14,269 bases of DNA from Frankiaceae bacterium (GTDB taxonomy: Bacteria > Actinomycetota > Actinomycetes > Frankiales > Frankiaceae), in assembly GCA_030840885.1 (NCBI GenBank), contig JAVEDQ010000090.1, positions 1 to 14,269 of the forward strand, given 5' to 3'. The position numbers and the translations under genes are program-made. This document shows positions 7,697-14,115 of this stretch, piece after piece; position 1 is the stretch's first letter; each line of letters opens with the position of its first letter. Under the pieces are notes generated by a model. It had not been told where the DNA came from. It did not search any database and saw only the letters and a program-made list of their open reading frames with translations.

Positions 7697-8431
7697 TCAC
7701 TCGGCTGCTGGTACGTACGTCTCGAGCCAATCGAAGACGCGCGACCACGCATCATCTGCGGCGTCCGCGACGTAGCCGGAGTGCATGGCTACCGCCGTGA
7801 GCCTCGAGGCCAACGGGTGTGATCCGTCGGTCATGAAGGAGTGACCGGCCTGCGGGTAGACCTTGACGTCGTTCGCCACCGAGCAGGCGTCGAGCCGCTT
7901 GCGGAGTGCCGCTGCGTTGGGGCCGAAGATCCGGTCGCGTCCGCCGTATGACGCGACCACCGGAGGTGAGCCGGTCAGCTCCCTGGGGACGTCGCCGTAG
8001 TTGGCGGCCACTGCCTTCAACCCGTCCACACCTGCAGTCCCGATAAGCAAAGCGAACCCTCCGCCGAGGCAGAAGCCGATGACCGCCAGGCGGTCAGCGT
8101 CGACGTCCGGGCGGTCACTCAACGCCCGGGTGGCGGCGACGAGCCCGTTCGTCACCGGTCCTGGTCGTCCCGCACGTGCCTCCCGCACCGCCTTGACCAA
8201 ACAGCCGGCCCTCGAACCGGCCGAGAAGTAGTCGGGCATGACAGCGGCCCATCCCCGTTCGGCGAAACGGTCCCCGACGTCGAGGATCTCCTGCTGCAAT
8301 CCGAACAACTCGTGCAACACCACGACCCCAGGCCAGCCCGTGGGGGGTGGCGTCCCGGTCGGCAGGGCGAAGGCCACGTCTGCTGTCGTCCCGGTCGTCG
8401 GGATGGAACCCTGCTCTCGCCTGACCGTCAC
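7697..8431 (-). CDS. Dienelactone hydrolase family protein
   Basis: The 244-aa product is an alpha/beta hydrolase of the dienelactone hydrolase family. The catalytic triad is visible: Cys121 in GFCLGGG, Asp166 in GGRDRIFG and His197 in AGHSFM. Glu41 in HELFGLQ matches the conserved Glu that controls the Cys in classical enzymes. Family members hydrolyse dienelactone in chlorocatechol degradation or other small esters and lactones. No other aromatic-degradation gene is nearby, so the substrate here is open. The start is GTG 8429-8431, where MTVRREQGSI leads straight into the family domain; the leader is unusually purine-rich, with GAGGG about 12 nt upstream. No signal peptide is seen. It lies 96 bp downstream of the 171-aa gene on the same strand and could be transcribed with it, though the functions do not obviously connect. 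Confidence 0.92.
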   Translation of the reverse strand: MTVRREQGSIPTTGTTADVAFALPTGTPPPTGWPGVVVLHELFGLQQEILDVGDRFAERGWAAVMPDYFSAGSRAGCLVKAVREARAGRPGPVTNGLVAATRALSDRPDVDADRLAVIGFCLGGGFALLIGTAGVDGLKAVAANYGDVPRELTGSPPVVASYGGRDRIFGPNAAALRKRLDACSVANDVKVYPQAGHSFMTDGSHPLASRLTAVAMHSGYVADAADDAWSRVFDWLETYVPAAE

Positions 8432-8527
8432 CCTGTTCTCTCGCCCTCTCTCGCTCTCTGGTTCTCCCAGCGTGCGGGGGCTGTCGTCCCGGTGCCTTGC
8501 TCTCCTGCGCGCCAGACGGCTTGCCTG

Positions 8528-9043
8528 CTACGGGTCGAGCGGGCCGGGCCAGGGTTGCGGTGGTTCGCCGGCGATCTGCCGGCGGAACTCGTCGAGGTAC
8601 CAGTGCGCCAGTTCTCGGAGCAGCGGGGGCCGGGGCAGCGTGAGGAGCTGTTCGGAGCGGCAGAACTCATCGGCTTCGGCGAGCAACGCTTCCAGCTGAT
8701 CGGCGGCGTCCACGACATGTGCCGGCACCTGGTAGGTCAGGTCGAGGGTGTCGATGCCGTCGGCGAGGGCCTGATCGATCAGCGTGTCCGGACGGTTGGA
8801 AGCAGCGCCGTAGCGGTGGCCGAGTGTCTCGATCAGGTCGAGCAGCCGCTGCGGAACGGTGTGGGAACGGCCCGGTTCGGCTACGGCGAGCACAGCGAAC
8901 TCGTGCATCAGCTCGTCATGGTGTGCCCGGCCCGCGACAAGCAGCCGGACCGGGACGCGCAGCAGCCGAACCTCAACGGTCCGCTCATCGGTCGCGCCGC
9001 CGGTGTCGTAGCGGCCGAGCGGGGAGGGCTGGTCGGTGCTCAT
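8528..9043 (-). CDS. Unnamed partner protein of an RsbW-like HATPase (171 aa, hypothetical)
   Basis: I know no named domain for this protein, but its pattern recurs next to RsbW-like ATPases and SpoIIE phosphatases in actinobacteria. It has a variable N-terminus of about 23 residues, then VEVRLLRVPVRLLVAGRAHHDELMHEF at 24-50, a predicted helical middle and a conserved end, LPRPPLLRELAHWYLDEFRRQIAGEPPQPW. It looks all-alpha and soluble: there is no membrane helix, no signal peptide and no recognisable catalytic motif. The HHDELMHEF segment resembles part of a helical bundle. ATG 9041-9043 overlaps the TGA of the upstream HATPase gene as ATGA, which indicates translational coupling and probably matched amounts. 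A role as adaptor, sensor or modulator of that anti-sigma-type kinase is an inference from context only. Confidence 0.78.
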   Translation of the reverse strand: MSTDQPSPLGRYDTGGATDERTVEVRLLRVPVRLLVAGRAHHDELMHEFAVLAVAEPGRSHTVPQRLLDLIETLGHRYGAASNRPDTLIDQALADGIDTLDLTYQVPAHVVDAADQLEALLAEADEFCRSEQLLTLPRPPLLRELAHWYLDEFRRQIAGEPPQPWPGPLDP

Positions 9044-9474
9044 GGGTCCGCCGCCAGCCAGTCGACGCCGACGAAGTCGGCCCAGGGATCACGACTGCCG
9101 TCCAGGGTGAACAGGACCGTCTTGCCGGCCGCGCTGGAGGTCACCGACCACGAGGTCGACAGTCGGTCGAGCAGGTCGATACCGCGCCCGTTGGTCGAGT
9201 CGGTGCTGGCCTGCCGGCGCTGCGGCACGAAAGGTGAGCCGTCGCTGACCGAGATCTGAACGCAGTCGTCGCCAATTCGCTCGACGGACACCGTCAAGGG
9301 CGTCCGGGCATGGAGCACGGCATTGCTGATGATCTCGCTGGACAGCAGCGCTGCCGAGTCGACGAGCGAGTCCAGCTGCCACCGCTGCAATGCCGCGACC
9401 ACGAAGTGCCGGCCCTGCGAGGCGGAGTGAGCCATCGGCGGGAGGTCCAGCGACTGGCGTCCCGACACGCTCAT
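9040..9474 (-). CDS. RsbW-like ATP-binding protein (HATPase_c anti-sigma / serine kinase)
   Basis: The 144-aa product is a single HATPase_c (GHKL) domain of the RsbW/SpoIIAB type. Such proteins bind a sigma factor or phosphorylate a STAS-domain antagonist. The N-box is SSEIISNAVLHA with the Mg-ATP Asn at residue 51. The G1 box is SVSDGSP with Asp78 and Gly79, and the G2 box is NGRGIDLLD around residue 96. All ATP-site residues appear intact. Residues 126-144 form a short tail beyond the domain, DPWADFVGVDWLAADP. The start ATG 9472-9474 has a strong Shine-Dalgarno sequence, GGGGAAGG, ending 5 nt upstream; the frame is open further upstream but that part lacks homology. The gene overlaps the 171-aa gene by 4 bp and is divergent from the phosphatase gene. 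No STAS or sigma gene is in the window, so its targets are unknown. Confidence 0.85.
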   Translation of the reverse strand: MSVSGRQSLDLPPMAHSASQGRHFVVAALQRWQLDSLVDSAALLSSEIISNAVLHARTPLTVSVERIGDDCVQISVSDGSPFVPQRRQASTDSTNGRGIDLLDRLSTSWSVTSSAAGKTVLFTLDGSRDPWADFVGVDWLAADP

Positions 9475-9629
9475 CCGGCCTTCCCCTTGCAATCGACCCC
9501 GGGGGCCGGGAGCCAGTGGACCATACTGGCATCCCCGGTTCAGCCGCGGCAATCCGCGACCGGTCCCGCCTTCGACGATGCCCGCTAAGTTGGCCGAGCG
9601 GATGACGACGAGGGAGAGGCTGCGGCGCC
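9475..9629. promoter_or_regulatory. Divergent control region between HATPase and phosphatase genes
   Basis: This 155-bp gap separates two oppositely transcribed signalling genes and must hold both promoters. It contains a perfect inverted repeat, GCCAGT and ACTGGC at 9512-9517 and 9525-9530 with a 7-bp spacer, well placed for an operator. No convincing -35/-10 pair was found on either strand. AGGGAGAGG at 9611-9619 is the Shine-Dalgarno sequence of the phosphatase gene. Confidence 0.4.
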
Positions 9630-10964
9630 TTGGAAGGTCTGGCGGAGGACGACGACACAATCGGTCCCTCGGCGTTGGTTCGTGCCCGCCGTGACATCGC
9701 CGACGCCCAGCGGCGACTCCAGCTCCTGACCGCCGCCACCCGCTCCATCGGAAGCGGACTCGACCCTGCAGAATCGATCGAGCAGATGATTCAGGTCGCT
9801 GTCCCCGACTTCGCCGACTGGTGCCTGCTGGCCGTGATCGACGCGGCAACTCCCATTTTTCGACTGCTTCACCGCGACCCCCGCCACAGCCCGGCAGCCG
9901 AGGTGCTGTGCCGGCACCTCGCCGGCATTCGTGGAGCTGCCTCCCGGTCGGTTCGGCAGGTGCTTGCCGAGGGCCAACCGACCCTGATCCCCGAGGTCAC
10001 CGACGAACTGCTCGATCACCAGGTGGCCGATCCGGTGGTGAGGCAGGCGTACCGCGACTTCGGCATGCGCTCGGTGATCATCGCTCCCCTTTGGGTGCGC
10101 GGTCGGGTGATCGGTAACGCGTCGTTCGTCCGTGTCGACTCCCGTTCTGCGGTCTATACGGATGCCGACATGCTGGTCGCAGCCGAGCTCGCGCAGCGAA
10201 CGGCGCTGGCGCTCGACAATGCGCGGTTGCTTGCGCGTGAGCGGGCGGCCGCCGAGACGCTCCAACGCAGCTTGTTGCCGGAACTTTCTGACGTTCCCGG
10301 CCTGCGCGTGGCCGCCCGCTACCTGCCCGCGAACAACCATGCGCAAGTGGGGGGCGACTGGTACGACGTGTTGCCGCTGCCTGACGGTGACATCGGTGTG
10401 GCCATCGGCGACGTCATGGGACACGACCTCGAGGCTGCAGCCGCGATGGGCCAGCTACGGTCAGTTCTGCGGGCCTTCGCTTGGGACGGCGCCGCGCCTG
10501 CGCTGGCGCTATCCCGGCTCGACCACCTGGTCAGCGGCCTCGACATGGGCCGCCTGGCGACCACCGTCTACGGCCGACTACGGCTCCGCCCTGGCGGTGG
10601 CGGACATCTCGAATACGCCAACGCGGGCCATCCTGCACCCGTACTCCGATTGCCCACCGGGGCGACGGAACTGCTGGAAGACGCGCATGCTCCCATGATC
10701 GGGTTGCCGGCAGTATCCGAGCGGAGCACGGCACGAGTCGCCATCCCCGCCGGAGCCACACTCGTGCTGTACACCGACGGGCTGGTGGAGGACCGGCTAC
10801 GGCCCGCTGATCGAGGCATCGACCAGCTCCGTCGAATACTCGAAACTGCTCCGACCGACTGCCAGCCCAACGAGTTGTGCGACCTCATCCTGGACCGGCT
10901 GCGTCCGGGTCAGCATTCGGACGACGACATCGCGCTGCTCGTGATCCAGCTTGATCCGCCGTAA
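9630..10964 (+). CDS. GAF domain-containing SpoIIE-family (PP2C) serine phosphatase
   Basis: The 444-aa product combines a sensory GAF domain (about residues 45-198) with a C-terminal PP2C-type SpoIIE/RsbU phosphatase (about 208-442). Such enzymes dephosphorylate STAS antagonists and thereby release a sigma factor. Phosphatase motifs are LQRSLLPE (211-218), GGDWYDVLPL with metal-binding Asp243 and Asp246, GDVMGHD with Asp261, YTDGLVE with Asp383, and DDDIALLV at 431-438. All expected metal ligands are present. A charged helix before LQRSLLPE probably couples the two domains. TTG 9630 is chosen because it is the first start codon after an in-frame TGA (9603-9605) and has AGGGAGAGG 10 nt upstream; the weak start may limit expression. 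It is soluble, with no membrane helix. It is divergent from one HATPase and upstream of another, so it probably opposes one or both. The GAF ligand is unknown. Confidence 0.9.
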   Translation: MEGLAEDDDTIGPSALVRARRDIADAQRRLQLLTAATRSIGSGLDPAESIEQMIQVAVPDFADWCLLAVIDAATPIFRLLHRDPRHSPAAEVLCRHLAGIRGAASRSVRQVLAEGQPTLIPEVTDELLDHQVADPVVRQAYRDFGMRSVIIAPLWVRGRVIGNASFVRVDSRSAVYTDADMLVAAELAQRTALALDNARLLARERAAAETLQRSLLPELSDVPGLRVAARYLPANNHAQVGGDWYDVLPLPDGDIGVAIGDVMGHDLEAAAAMGQLRSVLRAFAWDGAAPALALSRLDHLVSGLDMGRLATTVYGRLRLRPGGGGHLEYANAGHPAPVLRLPTGATELLEDAHAPMIGLPAVSERSTARVAIPAGATLVLYTDGLVEDRLRPADRGIDQLRRILETAPTDCQPNELCDLILDRLRPGQHSDDDIALLVIQLDPP

Positions 10965-11120
10965 CTCGACACTGTGACGTGCTCGAACTCGGCTCGGCCG
11001 TCCGGGTGGCCGACGAGGGGCGTTCGCGCCGCTGACCGCGCGCATCGCACCCCTCCGCCTGGCCGACGACGGTGCCGATGTCGCGCACGGTAAGCAAACC
11101 TGTTCCTCAAGTGACGCAGG

Positions 11121-11133
11121 GTTGACGGTCAAC
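11121..11133. repeat. Inverted repeat GTTGAC-G-GTCAAC, possible operator
   Basis: Two perfect 6-bp arms flank a single G. The left arm overlaps a TTGACG that could serve as a -35 element for the downstream HATPase gene, so a protein bound here could block or activate that promoter. A chance occurrence of this size is possible. Confidence 0.3.
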
Positions 11134-11299
11134 GGTGATTGCGCCCATTCTGTGGCCGAACAAGTGGAAGCCGTGTCCAGTCCTCGCACGGTCGCCCTTA
11201 GGCGGCGCTTCTGCATCGCCGTGACCTCGAGGATCTTTCTTGCATCGACCGTCCGTGCTTGTTCCCGACCAGATTCATCGTGTCCTTCTGCCGGTGCAT

Positions 11300-11321
11300 G
11301 CGGCGCGGGTACCCGCGGCGC
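11300..11321. repeat. 22-bp palindrome with one mismatched pair
   Basis: The core CGCGGGTACCCGCG (11304-11317) is a perfect 14-bp palindrome centred between 11310 and 11311. Three more pairs match beyond one mismatch. It lies about 100 bp before the HATPase start, either in the promoter or in the leader. A dimeric regulator site is the simplest reading. GC bias raises the odds of chance palindromes. Confidence 0.35.
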
Positions 11322-11421
11322 CGGCGCTCGACTCGAGTGGCGGGTCGGGATGTCGCGGTGCCAGGCTTTCCCTCCGCAGCTGTGCGGGCCACGTCGATCT
11401 GCAGCCCGAGCGAGGCACACG

Positions 11422-11835
11422 ATGACGCTTACCGCGGAACGACCGAGAACGCAGCAGGACGTGTTCATGGCCGCCGGCCACGCGCTGCCCCAGGACCCAC
11501 GCAGCGCCGCCCTGGCCCGCGCGATCGTCGGCGAGAAACTCGCGGGCTTCACGCCGACGACCGTCGAGACGACGCAGACGCTCGTCAGCGAGCTGGTCGC
11601 CAACGCCGTTCTGCACGCGTGCTCGATGCTCGTCCTGCACATCGCCGTCGCCGAGGACCGGCTGCAAGTGGGGGTCGAGGACCTCTCATTCGACTACCCG
11701 CTACCGCAGCAGCCGTCGCCGGAGTCGGACGACGGCTGGGGCCTCGTCATCCTGGATGCGCTTGCCACCGCCTGGGGCTGGTACCGGACACCGGTGGGCA
11801 AACAGGTGTGGTTCGAGCTGCCCGTCCGCTCCTGA
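11422..11835 (+). CDS. Second RsbW-like ATP-binding protein (HATPase_c)
   Basis: The 137-aa product is a second stand-alone HATPase_c domain of the anti-sigma/serine kinase type. The N-box is VSELVANAVLHA with Asn61, and the G2 box is DDGWGLVILDALATAWGW at 103-120. The region that should be G1 reads VGVEDLSFDYP (83-93). The Asp is present, but the usual DxG glycine is Ser, so ATP binding may be altered. The last strand, GKQVWFELPV, closes the domain. ATG 11422 has GCGAGG about 7 nt upstream; the longer open frame upstream has no homology. It follows the phosphatase on the same strand but 457 bp away, so it probably has its own promoter. It converges on the oxidoreductase gene with a 17-bp gap. 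It is clearly diverged from the first HATPase, so it likely has a different partner. Confidence 0.83.
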   Translation: MTLTAERPRTQQDVFMAAGHALPQDPRSAALARAIVGEKLAGFTPTTVETTQTLVSELVANAVLHACSMLVLHIAVAEDRLQVGVEDLSFDYPLPQQPSPESDDGWGLVILDALATAWGWYRTPVGKQVWFELPVRS

Positions 11836-11852
11836 GGAATCGGTCCCGGCGG

Positions 11853-12857
11853 TCAGGGCGGTGACGTCGGTCCAGACACCGGCGCCTGCTGACAGGTGGC
11901 GATGGCGATGCGCCCGTCTGTGTCTCCCGCCTCGAACGCTGCGACCGCGGCCGCTCCGCTCGAGAGCGGAAACGTCGTGCCCAGCACGGGGAGCACCATT
12001 CCGGCGGCGACCAGCTCGTTCATCTTCAACAGCTCGCCGGCATTCTCCTTGACGACGAACGCGGCGAGTTTCTGCGGCACGAACGCCGACAGGACGGTGG
12101 CCCACAGCTGGCGCTGGATGCCACCGATCCACCGATCACCTTCGCCGCCCGCGATGACGAGCGTCCCCGTGCGCGTCAGGGCCCGGCGAAGCCGCGCAAC
12201 GGACGTCCGGCCGCCGATGTCGATGATCAGGTCGAACCGGTGTGCACCGTCAGCGAAGTCCTGCCGTGTGTAGTCGATGACTTCGGTGGCGCCGAGGGAC
12301 CGCACAAGCTCGGCGTGGCCGCCGCCGCACACTCCGGTCACTGTGGCGCCGAACGCGACCGCCAGCTGGACCGCGATTGTGCCGACAGCACCGGAAGCGC
12401 CGACGACGAGCACGCGCTGGCCCGGCTGAACGTGGCCGTGGTCGCGCAGCGCCTGCATGGCAACGAACGTCGGATACGGCAGGACCGCTGCCTGCTCGAA
12501 CGACAGCTGTGGCGGCTTCGGGGCGACCGTGCCCATCGGCGCAACCGTGTACTCCGCGAACGTGCCGCGGGTCGCGCCGTACACCTCATCGCCTGGTTCG
12601 AACCCGCTGACGTCGGGGCCGATGGCCTCGACCACGCCGGCGAAGTTTGTCCCCGGCACGGTGATTTTCGGCGCGCGGAGGCCAAACCCGATAAGTCGCA
12701 TCAGGTAGGGCTCACCAGCCATGAAGTGCCACGCACCCCGGTCCATCCCGGCTGCGACGACGCGCACAAGAACCTGCCCCTCGTGCGGGGTCGGCCGCTC
12801 GATGTCACCGAACACGAGCGCGTCAGTTCCGTACCGAGCTTGGGAGAAGGCGTTCAT
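11853..12857 (-). CDS. NAD(P)-dependent MDR-family oxidoreductase, zinc-free quinone reductase type
   Basis: The 334-aa product belongs to the medium-chain dehydrogenase/reductase superfamily. The N-terminal GroES-like domain has EGQVLVRVVAAGMDRGAW, PGTNFAGVVEAIG and FEPGDEVYG. The Rossmann domain has the dinucleotide motif VVGASGAVGTIAVQLA, with GASGAVG at 153-159. The Cys and His ligands of catalytic and structural zinc are absent, which points to the quinone oxidoreductase/enoyl reductase-like branch, usually NADPH-linked. The substrate cannot be given. ATG 12855-12857 is preferred over GTG 12897-12899, because GGAG lies 5 nt before it and the usual MNAFSQARYG-type N-terminus starts there; the longer form would add 14 residues without homology. 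It lies 45 bp downstream of the DUF4389 gene and is probably co-transcribed. It converges with the second HATPase gene. Confidence 0.88.
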   Translation of the reverse strand: MNAFSQARYGTDALVFGDIERPTPHEGQVLVRVVAAGMDRGAWHFMAGEPYLMRLIGFGLRAPKITVPGTNFAGVVEAIGPDVSGFEPGDEVYGATRGTFAEYTVAPMGTVAPKPPQLSFEQAAVLPYPTFVAMQALRDHGHVQPGQRVLVVGASGAVGTIAVQLAVAFGATVTGVCGGGHAELVRSLGATEVIDYTRQDFADGAHRFDLIIDIGGRTSVARLRRALTRTGTLVIAGGEGDRWIGGIQRQLWATVLSAFVPQKLAAFVVKENAGELLKMNELVAAGMVLPVLGTTFPLSSGAAAVAAFEAGDTDGRIAIATCQQAPVSGPTSPP

Positions 12858-12902
12858 GCTGGCTCCGGCAAGCGCAGGTCGACCGCGCGTCGCGGACACC
12901 GG

Positions 12903-13667
12903 CTATGCGACTGGAGTCGGCGGCACCGGCACGGGTCCGCCGGAAACCCCTGACGGCGGTGGCGTCGGGGAAGGTATGGCGGGTGCGGGTGCCGAGCCTG
13001 GGTCGGTGCCGCCCTGGTCGAGCCGGAACGGCGGGTAGCTGTCGGTCATCAGCGCCGCGTAGGCGGCCACGCGCAGCGCCCAGCGGTCCATGCCGAGGAT
13101 GAGGTCGTAGAGCGCCTTCGGGTAGCGGCCGGTGAACAGCACGGCGATGCCGGCGATGAGCACGAGGAGTCCGACCAGGCCGCCGCCCAGCCAGCCGTCG
13201 TTCCCATGCGCTCCCTGGACTCCCAGCCACAGGCCGCCGCCGACGAAGACGGCCACGATCAGGTACTGCGGGATTGCCAGTAGCCACCACTTGAACAGGA
13301 CGAGTCCCCGCGACAGCCGCTCGGGGTACGCCACGTCCAGGTGCGCCGGGTAGTCCGCTACGTCGGCCAGCGTGAACGGTGGATAACGGTCGGTGGCGAG
13401 CGCGCCGTAGCCGTAGTAGTGCACTCGCCAGGACCAGCGCAGCACGCCGACGTTGAAGTCGAAAAGCGCTCGCGGATAGCGGCCGGTGACCAGGATCGCG
13501 AAGAACGCTGCGATTCCCGTCACGTAGAACGCGAGCCACAGAAATATCAGCACCACGAAGTGCGGAATCAGCAGGACCCACTTGACCAGCCACAGCCATC
13601 GGGAGACCGGCCCGGGATCCGATGCCCCGTCCACTCGGACCGGATACGACGTGCGGTGCGTGGTCAT
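12903..13667 (-). CDS. DUF4389 membrane protein with internal duplication
   Basis: The 254-aa product is an integral membrane protein of the DUF4389 family, of unknown function. The family module occurs twice. Residues 61-100 read [11 protein letters not shown] ... [10 protein letters not shown], and 179-216 read [11 protein letters not shown] ... [10 protein letters not shown]. Each is preceded by a hydrophobic region: residues 24-60 ([14 protein letters not shown] onward) and 121-178 ([16 protein letters not shown] and a Gly-rich stretch). About four membrane helices are predicted. The last 35 residues are Pro/Ala/Ser-rich and likely disordered. ATG 13665-13667 has an excellent Shine-Dalgarno sequence, AGAGGGG, about 6 nt upstream, and the domain starts soon after, so the longer open frame upstream is not used. 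A promoter with a consensus TTGACA lies about 100 bp upstream. The oxidoreductase gene follows after 45 bp. Role and partners are not known. Confidence 0.88.
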   Translation of the reverse strand: MTTHRTSYPVRVDGASDPGPVSRWLWLVKWVLLIPHFVVLIFLWLAFYVTGIAAFFAILVTGRYPRALFDFNVGVLRWSWRVHYYGYGALATDRYPPFTLADVADYPAHLDVAYPERLSRGLVLFKWWLLAIPQYLIVAVFVGGGLWLGVQGAHGNDGWLGGGLVGLLVLIAGIAVLFTGRYPKALYDLILGMDRWALRVAAYAALMTDSYPPFRLDQGGTDPGSAPAPAIPSPTPPPSGVSGGPVPVPPTPVA

Positions 13668-13697
13668 GGCCACCCCTCTGCTCACCGGCTGCTCTGC

Positions 13698-13711
13698 CCG
13701 GCGAACGCCGG
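13698..13711 (-). other. Leader hairpin upstream of the DUF4389 gene
   Basis: CCGGCG and CGCCGG flank two bases, giving at least a 5-bp GC stem with a GTTC-type tetraloop on the transcript. It lies about 30 nt upstream of the start codon, inside the predicted leader. It may shape mRNA stability or translation. No riboswitch family is recognised. Confidence 0.3.
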
Positions 13712-13741
13712 AGGGCCGATGGCTCCCCGGCTGATTGCCAT

Positions 13742-13756
13742 CCTCACAGGGTGAGG
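13742..13756. repeat. Inverted repeat CCTCAC-AGG-GTGAGG near the DUF4389 transcription start
   Basis: This is a perfect 6-bp inverted repeat with a 3-nt loop. On the minus strand it lies just downstream of the predicted transcription start, where a repressor could sit, or it forms a hairpin at the very 5' end of the mRNA. Either reading is inference. Confidence 0.35.
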
Positions 13757-13767
13757 TGGCCACGCGG

Positions 13768-13796
13768 ACCATCCTCGTGCCAGGTCTAGCTGTCAA
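13768..13796 (-). promoter_or_regulatory. Predicted promoter for the DUF4389 gene
   Basis: On the minus strand there is a consensus -35 TTGACA (13791-13796), a 17-bp spacer and a -10-like GATGGT (13768-13773). The -10 keeps the A at position 2 and the T at position 6 that actinobacterial housekeeping promoters favour. Transcription would start near 13761, giving a leader of roughly 95 nt. Confidence 0.5.
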
Positions 13797-14027
13797 CGGC
13801 CGCAAGCCGCCGCGCTGCCGCTTGCCCAGCGTAGGGCGGACGCTCCCGCTGCCCCCTTCCAAGCTTCACGTACCGGGCACGCCGTCGCTGAGCCGACCCG
13901 TCGGCATTCCGCACGCTCGACGACCCTCGGCCATGCGTTGCCGAGGCCGCCGCCGTCGATGTCGGCGACCGGGAACCTGCTGCTGAGCCACCCGAGAAGC
14001 TCGAGCAGCAAGCTGGTCGCGGCGGGA

Positions 14028-14056
14028 CTCGTCCAAGCGGCTGGTGCTTGGACGAG
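14028..14056. repeat. 11-bp perfect inverted repeat with 7-nt loop
   Basis: CTCGTCCAAGC and GCTTGGACGAG flank GGCTGGT. This is the longest perfect stem I found in the window. No T-run follows on either strand. It could be a factor-independent terminator of actinobacterial style, a dimeric operator upstream of the gene at 14116, or a recombination site. The sequence does not decide between these. Confidence 0.55.
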
Positions 14057-14062
14057 CTCACA

Positions 14063-14085
14063 GCACACTTGCCCCGACGGTGTGC
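14063..14085. repeat. Inverted repeat GCACAC ... GTGTGC upstream of the right-edge gene
   Basis: Two perfect 6-bp arms are separated by 11 bp. The right arm covers the place where a -35 element would be for the -10 at 14103-14108, so an autoregulatory operator is plausible. Confidence 0.35.
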
Positions 14086-14102
14086 GTTTTGAGCGTCTGC
14101 TG

Positions 14103-14108
14103 TATTGT
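14103..14108 (+). promoter_or_regulatory. -10 element TATTGT, suggesting a leaderless start
   Basis: TATTGT matches four of six consensus -10 bases, including the key A and final T. It ends 7 nt before the ATG at 14116, which would put the transcription start at or next to the start codon, as in leaderless actinobacterial mRNAs. AGGTG at 14109-14113 is too close to the ATG for a normal Shine-Dalgarno sequence. No clear -35 is seen. Confidence 0.4.
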
Positions 14109-14115
14109 AGGTGCC

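Larger units (their letters stand above)
10965..11421. other. 457-bp region without a convincing gene, with hairpins and palindromes
   Basis: Frames here lack homology and coding bias. After the phosphatase stop come two GC-rich hairpins: TCGGCC/GGCCGA at 10994-11013, and GGCG-TTCG-CGCC at 11019-11030. They may end the phosphatase transcript. Further on are GTTGAC-G-GTCAAC (11121-11133) and a near-perfect 22-bp palindrome (11300-11321). A promoter for the downstream HATPase gene is expected here. A weak candidate is TTGACG at 11122-11127 with CATTCT 18 bp later. Confidence 0.4.
13797..14115. other. Non-coding stretch ahead of the right-edge gene
   Basis: No frame here has convincing coding character. 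The notable content is at the right end: an 11-bp perfect inverted repeat (14028-14056), a 6-bp inverted repeat (14063-14085) and a -10-like element (14103-14108). A 91-codon minus-strand frame (13793-14068) runs through the first hairpin and was not called. Confidence 0.4.

Noticed and set aside
9520..9560. Minus-strand TATGGT as a -10 for the first HATPase gene
   Set aside because: No acceptable -35 at 16-18 bp; the nearest TTGCCG is 21 bp away.
11307..11312. GGGTAC as a SigB/SigF-type -10 element upstream of the second HATPase
   Set aside because: No GTTT-like -35 lies 14-16 bp upstream on either strand, and GGGTAC is built into a palindrome, so it may be incidental.
10797..11642. Minus-strand open frame of 281 codons over the gap after the phosphatase gene
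   Set aside because: It overlaps two genes with good domains and has Arg/Ser-rich composition; it does not fill the gap convincingly.
12240..12953. Plus-strand open frame of 237 codons antisense to the oxidoreductase gene
   Set aside because: It is the shadow of a clear MDR gene, with no domain of its own.
13793..14068. Minus-strand frame of 91 codons (VCCELVQAPAAWTSPAATSL onward)
   Set aside because: There is no homology, a weak Shine-Dalgarno sequence, and the 11-bp inverted repeat lies inside it. A decayed gene remnant cannot be excluded, but nothing supports a call.
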